Source: Elymus sibiricus (lineage: Eukaryota; Streptophyta; Magnoliopsida; Poales; Poaceae). From it: DNA of 64,000 bases. Of this stretch, positions 55,108-64,000 are shown one piece after another. A program made the translations under genes and the position numbers. The first letter of the stretch is position 1, and each line of letters begins with the position of its first letter. The stretch spans positions 246,108,166 to 246,172,165 of the forward strand of contig CM077666.1 in assembly GCA_039707655.1 (NCBI GenBank). Reading direction: 5' to 3'. The notes beneath the pieces are model-generated. The model did not search any database, was not told the DNA's origin, and saw only the letters and a list, made by a program, of their open reading frames with translations.

Positions 55108-56860
55108 TCAAGAAACGTTATCTTGGGTATCCACCATGCTGGCAATAAGCTTAGCAAGCTTATTAGCTTTCTCTTGTTTGGCACTAAAATCCTCCAACGC
55201 TTGTTGTTGCACCAGAAAGTATGCATCTGAATTCTCCAAGGACTTCCTAAGTCCTTCGGCTTCTTGTCGCAGCACAGCTGATCGATGTCTTTCAGCTTGT
55301 AGTTGAGACTCAAGAAACCGAACTGATTCAGACAGTGAGTTTGAAGAGCTTGTGCCAGCGGTAGTGGCCAGTAACTCGAACACTACATCAAGACAGGACT
55401 TTGGGGTTGTCTCACTGTCTTCAAGATAGTTTTCCTTATCTGTTTTATCAGCTTTGTGGGAGACCAACAAGGCTGTCTCACTATCTTCAACCTTATCTGC
55501 ATTACTTCCTTTACCATTGCTTAATGTGGTACTCTTCTCCAACATTCTGTCAGCATTCTAAAAGAAGAAACAAGCAGACACATAACAGGTTTAGCATGTA
55601 GTATATGAAACTCATTTTGGTGAACCAGTTCAGTAGTAAGGTGGACAGGATAACTATCAAATCTTCTATTGCAAAGTAGTATATGAAAAGCATCAAACAA
55701 ACATATATCTATGTGCTATGGTCACTGCATTGTCTTGCCAAATCAAAATAGAGACACAGTTGAAATCATGTTAGTTCAAGACAAAGTAGCATTGAAAGAA
55801 TATAAGTGTGGGAAACTACACGGCACCACAAGATTTCAGATGGGTACCATGGGTATACATGTACAACTAACAACACTATTGGCTCTGTTTTGATGCTAGT
55901 AATGTGCATGATATGAGAAGAGAACTGTCTACACAATTGAAATTGAAATCAACATAGAGCAATTTAGAAGAGCAAACCAGTTAAAGAAACATGTTTAAAC
56001 ATACCTGTTGTGCCATTGGAGTTTCGATTGGATCCTTCAATTTAAAAATTAGTTGGTATGAGTAAATACAGTGATACAAGAGCAAACCATAGCTATGGAA
56101 TCTTACCTGAGAACTGTTGTTATTCAGGTTTAAGAACTTGTTCTACAAGAAGAGAGTACAGTAAGACGCAAGCATATAGTACTTCAAAATGAAATATGAT
56201 CTCATAGACCCTACCAGATTCTTGGGTCTGGACCAATACAGAACAAGGCGTTCCCAGTCATCGTCCCGTAAATGTGTCTCCGGAGAAAGTAAGGGAATTT
56301 CATGAGTTTCCTTGCCAGTGAAGTACGTTTTCTTCAGGTAATTCTGATACTGCCGCAAAGCATTCTTGAATATAGCATAGGTATTAGCACAGGTTACCTC
56401 ATCCTGAGTTTCCAAATCGGTCATTCTCTACACAGAAAAATGGGAACATTTGAGTGTTATAACCAGGAGGGAGGTAGAAAGTATGGTACAAAGCAAAGTA
56501 ATTGCCATGAATACTTACACATAACTCCTGGAGGAACACCTGCAACTGGCTTTTTCCTTCATCTTCAGTATAATATTTCCATGATGGGAAGATACACACA
56601 TAGGATTTAACAACATCAAATGTGATAGATGCTAAACTACAGATGACTGGTTGTGCTTCGTCCACAGGAATAGGTGTACTAACTGGTGGAGTTGTGGTTC
56701 GCCGTGGTAGTCCTGGCGCTTTGGGCACTGGAGTTGCCTTACTAACTGCTCTTGTTTGGGAGCTCTATGGTGGAGATGGTGTTGTGTCAACTGGAACTGG
56801 GTTACTATCTGCTGGGGTTGGGGTTAGATTGGGTGAAGCTGGTTCTCCGTCCATCGGAGT
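55108..56860 (-). pseudogene. CACTA-encoded accessory protein (Transposase_24-like), spliced, 5' end cut off
   Basis: Several minus-strand exons with GT/AG borders: about 56728-56520 (VKSYVCIFPSWKYYTEDEGK), 56424-56215 (YQNYLKKTYFTGKETHEIPL then DDDWERLVLYWSR), two very short ones near 56132 and 56033, and a last one 55560-55108 with a strong coiled coil (ESVRFLESQLQAERHRSAVL). The middle part resembles the plant Ptta/En/Spm Transposase_24 family (PF03004), which accompanies CACTA transposases. A TAG near 56772 in the Pro/Thr-rich 5' segment and truncation by the LTR insertion make it a pseudogene. The family call is from motif memory. Confidence 0.55.
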
Positions 56861-56864
56861 AGGG

Positions 56865-58271
56865 TGATAATCCACAAGTATAGGGGATCGTAACAGTTTT
56901 CGCGGGTAGTGTTTCACCCAGATTTATTGATTCGACACAAGGGGAGCCAAAGAATATTTGCGAGTATTAGCAGTTGAGTTGTCAATTCAACCACACCTGG
57001 AGAACTAAATATCTGCAGCAAAGTGTTTAGTAGCACAAGAGTATGATAGTTTCAAGAGCAATAGTAACAGTAGTGACAGTAATAGAAGCAGTTTTGTAGT
57101 AATTGTAACAGCAGCAACAACGAAAGTAACTTAGCAAAGATCAATATGCGAAAAGCGTAGGCATTGGATCAGTGATGGATAATTATGTTGGATGACATTC
57201 ATCATGTAACAGTCACAACCTAAGGCGATACACAATAGCTCCAATTCATCAATGTAATGTAGGCATGTATTCCGTATATAGTCTATGTGCTTATAGTAAG
57301 AACTTGCATGACATCTTTTGTCCTACCCTCCCGTGGCAGCGGGGTCCTTAAGGAAACTAAGGGATATTAAAGCCTCCTTTTAATAGAGAACCGGAACAAA
57401 GCATTAGCACATAGTGAATACATGAACTCCTCAAACTACGACAATCACCGGAAATAATCCCAATTATTGTCACCTTGGGGTATGCGGATCATGACACGTA
57501 ACAGGTGCATATAACTTGCAAGATAGGATCAAGAACTCAAATATATTCATAAAAACATAGAGGGTTCAGATCTTAAATCATGGCACTCGGGCCCTAGTGA
57601 CAAGCATTAAGCATAACAAAGTCATAGCAACATCAATCTCAGAACATAGTGGATACTAGGGATCAAAGCCCTAACAAATTGACTCGATTACATGGTAAAT
57701 CTCATCCAACCCATCACCGTCCAGCAAGCCTATGAAGAAATTACTCACACACGGCGGTGAGCATCATGAAATTGGTGATGGAGGATGGTTGATGATGACG
57801 ACGACGTCGAATCCCCCTCTCCGGAGCCCCGAACGGACTCCAGATCAGCCCTCCAGATGAAGAACAGGAGGTGGCGGCGGCTCCGTACCGTAAAACGCGG
57901 TGATTCTTTCTCTTTGATTTTTCTCTCCATGAATAGGTACTTATAGCGTTGGAGTTAGGGCAAACAGAGCTGCCAGGGGCCCACAAGCCTGCCAGGCGTG
58001 CCCTGGGGGTGTGGGCGCGCCCCCCAGGCTTGTGGCGCCTGGTGCCCCCCCCTCTGGTAGATTTTTGCGCCAATATTTTTTATATATTATGAAATAATTC
58101 TCCGTAAATTTTCAGGTCCATTCGAGAACTTTTATTTCTGCACAAAGACAACACCATGGCAATTCTGCTGAAAATAGCGTCAGTCCGGGTTAGTTCCATT
58201 CAAATCATGCAAATTAGAGTCCAAACTAGAGCAAAAGTGTTTGGAAAAGTAGGTACGTTTGGGACGTATCA
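56865..58271 (-). repeat. 3' LTR of the minus-strand Athila-type element
   Basis: 1,407 bp, plus-strand ends TGATAATCC and GACGTATCA. U3 (minus) has the palindrome block at about 58060-57962 (CACCAGGCGCC, GGGCGCGCCC, GGCACGCCTGGC) followed by CTATAAGT at 57946-57939. Confidence 0.85.
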
Positions 58272-58288
58272 ACTCCCCCAAACTTAAC
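58272..58288 (-). promoter_or_regulatory. Polypurine tract of the minus-strand Athila-type element
   Basis: Minus strand TTAAGTTTGGGGGAGT immediately before the LTR. Confidence 0.85.
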
Positions 58289-58382
58289 TCTTTGCTTGTC
58301 CTCAAGCAATTCAGTTGACAAACTAAAAGTGACAACTCATTGCTTGTCCTCAAGCAATTCAGTTGACAAACTGAAAGTGACA
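58287..58382. repeat. 48-bp tandem duplication beside the PPT
   Basis: Two copies (58287-58334 and 58335-58382) of a unit containing TTGCTTGTCCTCAAGCAATT, itself a short palindrome. They differ at about two positions. Confidence 0.85.
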
Positions 58383-60416
58383 AAGAAAAACTTTTACAAA
58401 CTCTTTTGTTCTTGTTGTCTGCATATATACTTAACTAGCATCCAAGTTTTCAGCAAAGATTATGAACTAACCATATTAATGATAACACTTACGTCTCACA
58501 TTATTCATGGCAATAACATAACCAACTAGCGAGCAATAATAAGATATCTCGGATGCCAACACTTTGTCAAAACAATCATGATATAATATGATAACATGGT
58601 ATCTCGCTAGCCCTTTCTAAGACCGCAAAACATAAATGCGGAGCACCTCTGAGATTCAAGCAACAACTAAACATTGTAATGCAGGGTAGAGGATATCCAG
58701 TCATGGTCACACCCAACATTAACTATACTCAATGCATAAAAATGACAATAGTGCTCTCCAACTGGTGCTTAAATAAGAGGGTGATGACTCAACAATAAAA
58801 GTAAAATAACATAAAAGTAAATGGATAGGCCCTTCACAGAGGGAAGCATGGATTTGCAGCGGTGCCAGAGCTCGAAGCTTAAATTAGAGATGAAAATAAT
58901 TTTGGGAGGTATGCTTTTCCTGTCAACGTCACGACCGAGAGTTTTCAATATCTTCCATGCTAAACAAATTATAGGCGGTTCCCAAGCGGAAAGGTAAAGT
59001 TTACTCCCCCTCCACCGTACCAACACAAGCCATGGCTAGCCGAATTCACGGGTGCCCTCCATACCAACAACTTTTCAGGGGAGTTTGTTTGCATTATATG
59101 ATTTCGATTTGAGCATAGGACTGGGCATCCGAATTACCATCCTCTCTCGTGCAATGACAAGTGAATAAACACTCATAGCATGGAAGATACTGACCGCCCC
59201 TTGTCGCTCCATGAGCGGTGCGGGCACACAAAACAGATGTTTATTTGAATGTTTAGAGGTGGCACTTGCAAATTTACTTGGAACGGCAGAGTAATACCGC
59301 ATATAGGTAGATATAGTGGACTCATCTGGAACAACTTTGGTTTAGGGATTTGGATGCACAAGCAGTATTCCCGCTTAGTACAGGCGAAGGCTAGCAAATA
59401 GATTGAGAAGCGACCAGCTAGAGAGCGAAAACGGTCATAGACATGCATTGCGAATAATTAACATTGAACACGAGCATGAGTAGGATATCAACACCCTGAA
59501 CATAAATATCATGGAGGCTATGTTGGTTTTTATTCAACTACATGTATGAACATGTGCCAAGTCAAGCCACTCGAATTACTCAGAGGAGGATACCATGCTA
59601 ACATACTACATCACAACCATTTTAATGCATGTTGACACTCAAGATAAATCATTCTCCATTCCTAGCTATTTAAGCATGGCATGAGCAACTATAATCTCTA
59701 ATTGTCATCACAAATATGTTTACTCATAATAATGCTTAATCATGAATACTGAGCTAAACATATTTACAAAGACAAAAACAAGAAGAGTTCATACCAACTT
59801 TTCTTCACCACAATCACTTCATCAAATATCGTCATTATTGCCTTTCACTTGCACGATCGAATGGTGTGATGATAATAATAATAGTGCAAGTGTGCCGTGG
59901 ACTAAGCTAGAATCTGCAAACATTTATTCAAAGGAGAAGACAAAGTAATAGTGGCTCGTTGTTAGATCAACCATAAAGCATATGGGAGCCACTGAACATT
60001 TTCATCGTGGTCTTCCTCCTTGTGACAACTCAACGAAAAGAAAAGAAATTCAGAGAAACACACTGAAATATTTTTGGAGTTTTTTGGTTTTTTCTGAAGG
60101 AAGGCAAATTAATGAAGGAAAACAAAAAAAATGAGAAAAACTATTTACACGGGAAAGCTCCCAACAAGCAAAAGAAGAAACGAGAAATCTTTTTGGGTTT
60201 TCTTTTACTACTACGAATTAACTAAACAAGGAAAAAACTACTACTAATTTTTTTTTGATTTTCAAAAGTTTTCCAAACACACAAGAAGAAAGCAAAAATA
60301 TGGATATACAATGAAAAAGGATGAACACCGACAACTGGAATAAGTGTGTGAACATGAATGTAATGTCGGTGAGAAATACGTACTCCCCCAAGCTTAGGCT
60401 TTTGGCCTAAGTTGGT
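58383..60416. other. 3' non-coding interior of the minus-strand Athila-type element
   Basis: About 2 kb without a recognisable gene. Near its inner end, just after the 3' ORF stop, is a second PPT-like tract on the minus strand (CCTAAGCTTGGGGGAGTA, about 60399-60382). Confidence 0.6.
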
Positions 60417-60796
60417 CTACGGCCAGTCCTGGCCTGGATAATGCCCGTGATGGTAGTTCGGGTTATACTGAAATGCAGCTGCCACAGCTTGGCGAGCTGC
60501 CTCATTAAGGCGCTCGGTCTCTGCCACCCTCTCGTACTCCTCAGCCTCCTCCTCAAGTATGAAATGTCTATGTTTTCCCTGGAAATCAAAGAAGGCAGGA
60601 GCAGGCAAAACAATATGGAAAACACGACGCCTGTTAAAGATTAACCTGTATCTGAACGGGGGGTAACCCCTCTCAAGGAACTGGTGGCGTTCCATAGCAT
60701 CATAATCAAGAAAACTAGGTGGCAAAAGGGTGTCATTTTGTTTAATGGGCACACCAAGATAGGTAGATAAGCGGGTGGCATAAGTGAGTGGGTCCC
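60417..60796 (-). pseudogene. 3' ORF fragment of the Athila-type element
   Basis: The frame reads DPLTYATRLSTYLGVPIKQN and continues with RGYPPFRYRLIFNRRRVFHI and EEEAEEYERVAETERLNEAA to a stop at 60417. Similar proteins follow pol in several Triticeae gypsy elements; I know no function. The N-terminal part is missing. The frame stays open a further ~22 codons into the palindromic block (to 60863), but that part looks like read-through of non-coding sequence and has no ATG. Confidence 0.55.
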
Positions 60797-61060
60797 TGTG
60801 GGACCCACAAGCCTGCTGGGCGCGCCCAGGGGGGTGGGCGCGCCATGTGGGCTTGTGGCTCACAGGTGCACCCCCCTAGGGTGTGTTCAGTGACAAAAAT
60901 TCTTAAATATTCTGGAAAAAATCATACTAAATTTTCAAGGCATTCTGAGAACTTTTATTTTTGGGCCATTTTTTATTGCACAGAAAATTCAGAAAACACG
61001 ATAATCATGGCATTTTATTTTATTTTACTAAAAATAACAGAGAGCAAAAGGTGGGTACAG
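60797..61060 (-). promoter_or_regulatory. Internal LTR-U3-like segment
   Basis: On the minus strand it repeats the order of the LTR U3 at about 58190-57960: CCATGATT..., AAAAGTTCTCAGAATGCCTT, GAAAATTTAGTATGATTTTT, then a palindromic GC block (GGCGCGCCCACC, GGGCGCGCCC, GCAGGCTTGTGGG). It is clearly diverged from the LTR. No TATA box follows. The 3' ORF fragment begins at once, so the piece between was probably deleted. Confidence 0.5.
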
Positions 61061-61296
61061 AAATTTGTGCTTACTAAATTCATCAACCACATGCCCCTCA
61101 AAAAGAATCCATTAATAAGGTTGATCAAGTCTTATTAACAAACTGTTTCCGAATGGCATGAAACCGAATAATCTTCGTATAACACTAAGTTACCTCAACG
61201 GGGATATGCATCTCCCCAACAATAAGAATTTCATATTTCTTTTTGACAGTAGGAAGAGGAAATTTGAATCCCCCAATAGTGATTGTCGAAACTTTT

Positions 61297-63954
61297 TCAA
61301 TACAATTGATACCATTTCACCGAACTTTGTTTCTTCGGAAAATAAACCGCATGCTCATTACTATTGACATGAAAAGTGACCTTGCTTTTGTTGCAATCAA
61401 TAACAGCCCCTGCAGTATTCAAAAAGGGTCTTCCAAGGATAATCGACATGTTGTCGTCCTCGGGCATATCAAGTATAACAAAGTCTGTCAAGATAGTAAC
61501 ATTTGCAACTACAATGGGAACATCCTCACAAATTCCAATAGGTATAGCAATGGATTTATCAGTCATTTGCAAAGATATTTCAGTAGGTGTGAGCTTATTC
61601 AAATCAAGTCTTCTATATAAAGAGAAAGGCATACCACTAACACCGGCTCCCAAATCACATAAAGCAGTTTTGACATAACTTATTTTAATGGAGCATGGTA
61701 TAGTAGGTATTCCCGGATCTCCTAGTTTCTTAGGTACTCCACCCTTAAAAGAATAATTTGCAAGCATGGTGGAAATTTCAGCTTCAGGTATCTTTCTTTT
61801 ATTTGTGACAATATCTTTCATATATTTAGCATAGGGAGACATTTTCAACATATCAATCAATCGAGTACGCAAAAAGACAGGTCTAAGCATTTCAACAAAG
61901 CGCTCAAAGTCTTCATCATCCTTATTTTTAGATGGTTCAGTAGGGAAAGGCATAGGTTTTTGAACCCATGGTTCTCTCTCCTTTCCATGTTTTCTAGCAA
62001 CAAAGTCTCTTTTATCATATCTTTTATTCTTAGGTGGTGGGTTATCAAGATCAACAGCAGGTTCTATTTCTACATCATTATCTAGTTGCGCATCAACATG
62101 AACATCTTCATTATCATTATCCTGATCCTTATCATTATCATTATCACTAGGTGTATGTTCATTACCAGATTGTGTCTCGGCATCGGAAATAGAAGCATCA
62201 TTATGATTCTCAGGAGGTTTTTCTATCTCAGGTTCACTAGGAGCAGGCAAAGTTTTATCATTTTTCTTTTTCTTTTTCTTCTTAGATGGACTAGGTGCAT
62301 CAATATTGTTTCTTTGAGAATCTTGTTCAATTCTTTTAGGATGACCTTCAGGATATAGAGGATCCTGAGTCATGCAACTTCCTCTAGTAATAACTCTAAC
62401 AGTATGATCATTCTTTTTATTATTCATCTCATCAAGCAAATCATTTTGTGACTTAGTAATTTGTTCTAATTGAGTCTGAACCATAGAAGCATGTTTACTC
62501 AAGCTAACATCATTAGCAGTTCTAAACATCAAATCACTCAAGCATTCAATCATGATGGCATTCCATTTTAGTTGATTGCTAACATGCATATTAAAGTGCT
62601 CCTGTTTAGTGATGTAATTATCAAATTCATACAGGCATTGACTAGCAGATTTATTATACGGAATATCACCTTCATCAAATCTAGTGAGAGAATTTACCTC
62701 CACTACCTATGTCGGGATGTCGAGCCCATGTATTTCTTCAATAGGTGGTAAATTCTTAACATCTTCAGCTTTTATACCTTTTTCCTTCATAGATTTCTTA
62801 GCTTCTTGCATATCTTCTGGACTGAGGAATAGAACACCTCTCTTCTTCGGAGTTGGCTTAGGTGGTGGTTCAGGAAGTGTCCAATCATCAGCATTTCTTA
62901 ATATATTATTCAATAGTACTTCAGCCTGTCCAACAGTTCGTTCCCTGAAAACACAACCAGCACAACTATCTAGGTAGTCCCTAGAAGCATCGGTTAGTCC
63001 ATTATAAAAGATATCAAGTATTTCATTTTTCTTAAGAGGATGATCAGCATGAGCATTAAGTAGTTGGAGAAGCCTCCCCCAAGCTTGAGGGAGATTCTCT
63101 TCTTCAATTTGCACAAAGTTGAATATTTCCTGTAAGGCAGCTTGTTTCTTATTAGCAGGAAAATGTTTTTCAAAGAAGTAATATATCATATCCTGGGGAC
63201 TACGCACACAACCAGGAGCAAGAGTATTAAACCATTTCTTAGCATCACCCTTTAATGAGAAAGGAAACAACTTAAGAATATAGTAATAGCGAATTTTTTC
63301 CTCATGAGCAAATAGGGTGGCAATATCATTCAACTTAGTAAGGTGTGCCACAACAGTTTCAGTTTCATAACCATGAAAAGGATCAGATTCAACCAAAGTA
63401 ATTAACTCAGGATCGACAGAGAATTCATAATCCTTATCAGTAACAAATATGGGAGAAGTAGCAAACTTAGGATCATATTTCATTCTCTCCCTCATAGATT
63501 TTTCCTGCAACTCAGCAAGCAATTTTATAACCTCATCTCTATCATTACAAGCAAGAATTGCCCTAGCTGTCTCCCTATCAAAAACATAACCATCAGATGT
63601 TTCAGGCATTTCAACTCTAGTAGGGGAGCTAGGCATAATAGGTGAACCATGATTTTCAAGAGTTTCAACATTTTCAGTTTCTTTAGCTTTAGCAATTTGT
63701 TCATCAAGAAATTCACCAAGTGGCACAGTATTATCAACCATAGTACTAGCATCATCATAAGTATCATTCATAGCAGAAGTAGTATCATCAATAACTTGCG
63801 ACATATCAGAATGAATAGCAGGTGGCGGTGTCGCAAGCCTACTCAAAACAGAAGGTGAATCAAGTGCGGAGCTAAATGGCAGTTCCTTACCTCCCCTCGT
63901 CTTAGAGGGAACGATGTTGGTTTTAGCGTCTTTCAGATTCTTCATAGTGATCAA
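61297..63954 (-). pseudogene. Athila-type gag and protease, separated by a single in-frame TAG
   Basis: Gag is 415 codons (63954-62707) with the gypsy gag core (FPFSLKGDAKKWFNTLAPGC, then AALQEIFNFVQIEEENLPQA). TAG at 62709-62707 is followed in the same frame by 469 further open codons to 61297. These have a charged linker (Lys run near 143-150, Asp/Asn/Glu-rich 185-215) and a retropepsin-like region with CDLGAGVSGMPFSLY (Asp about codon 350) and IILGRPFLNTAGAVIDC. RT should follow but the frame ends at KWYQLY and the rest of pol is deleted. The related Athila element in this window has no stop at this place. The TAG may be a nonsense mutation or, less likely, a readthrough site. Confidence 0.85.
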
Positions 63955-64000
63955 CAGATATAAATCCCAAGTGACTCAACAAATAGAGCTATGCTCCCCG
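63955..64000 (-). other. Leader between PBS and gag
   Basis: The final bases (CCCCG on plus) correspond to the CGGGGAG that ends the Athila-type PBS (…GTTGCCGGGGAG). The window stops inside or right beside the PBS. Confidence 0.6.

Larger units (their letters stand above)
53623..56864. mobile_element. CACTA transposon, left part, interrupted by an LTR element
   Basis: The terminal CACTAAAAAAACACTTCCGT is followed by subterminal repeats of CTTCCATGACGAT in both orientations (53623-53840), then a GGGCC-rich region, then a minus-strand coding region. Left flank ATG would be the 3-bp TSD. The right terminus lies outside because an Athila-type element is inserted at 56865. Confidence 0.75.
56865..64000 (-). 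mobile_element. Athila-type gypsy element, minus strand, internally deleted (continues beyond window)
   Basis: 3' LTR at 56865-58271, PPT, about 2.1 kb non-coding, a 3' ORF fragment, an LTR-promoter-like segment, then gag-protease (63954-61297). RT, RNase H and integrase are absent between about 61050 and 61297. The last bases (CTCCCCG on plus, CGGGGAG on minus) are the inner edge of an Athila-type PBS, so the 5' LTR begins just outside. It sits inside the CACTA element. Confidence 0.88.

Noticed and set aside
60797..60863. N-terminal extension of the 3' ORF through the palindromic block
   Set aside because: No ATG and it mirrors the non-coding LTR U3; treated as accidental open frame.

Overview
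The window looks like a Triticeae-type grass genome (wheat, Aegilops or a close relative). One 5' portion of an ordinary nuclear gene lies at the left edge, and nearly everything else is nested transposable elements. The grounds are plant-style introns, tRNA-iMet and Athila-type primer binding sites, long-LTR gypsy and Sirevirus-like copia elements, Helitron ends (A|TC...CTAG|T) and a CACTA-type MITE with a CACTAGTAGAAAA terminus. There is no sign of bacterial or organellar DNA.

Layout. 1-1967 (minus): first four coding exons of a CPSF-A/DDB1-like gene. 2144-15745: a Helitron, plus orientation, carrying a 948-bp head-to-tail tandem duplication, a small opposite-strand Helitron (4875-5402) and a complete 9.8-kb Sirevirus-like copia element (5538-15330, minus, TSD GTTAC). 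That copia element has intact gag and an intact extra ORF but no pol. 15746 onward: the 5' end of a second Helitron of the same family abuts the first and carries exon-like gene fragments, one of them split by a 2.8-kb Sirevirus-like solo LTR (19884-22687). 24645-24727: a rearrangement breakpoint filled with locally copied LTR DNA. 24728-35132: an internally deleted chromovirus-type (Tekay-like) gypsy element with 3.8-3.9-kb LTRs. 35133-52780: a degenerate Tat-type gypsy element with a spliced antisense gene (PF04195-like). That gene is split by a nearly complete Athila-type element (39385-50317, TSD GATAC), whose 5' LTR carries a 740-bp CACTA MITE (TSD ATT). 52781-53622: an older Athila pol fragment, interrupted by a CACTA transposon (53623-56864 visible), itself interrupted by a minus-strand Athila-type element (56865 to the end; the window stops at its primer binding site).

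The observation I rate highest joins several elements. In the Sirevirus-like element and in the complete Athila element, the LTR promoter has a recognisable design: a block of short palindromes followed by a TATA box. A diverged second copy of that design sits inside the element, upstream of the extra 3' ORF, and a PPT-like purine tract lies just after that ORF. A third, damaged element (56865-64000) keeps the internal palindrome block and the internal purine tract. The extra 3' ORF may therefore be an independently expressed cassette in unrelated LTR-retrotransposon lineages. This is inferred from sequence arrangement only.

All family names come from recognised motifs, not from a database search. 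Identities are by-eye estimates.
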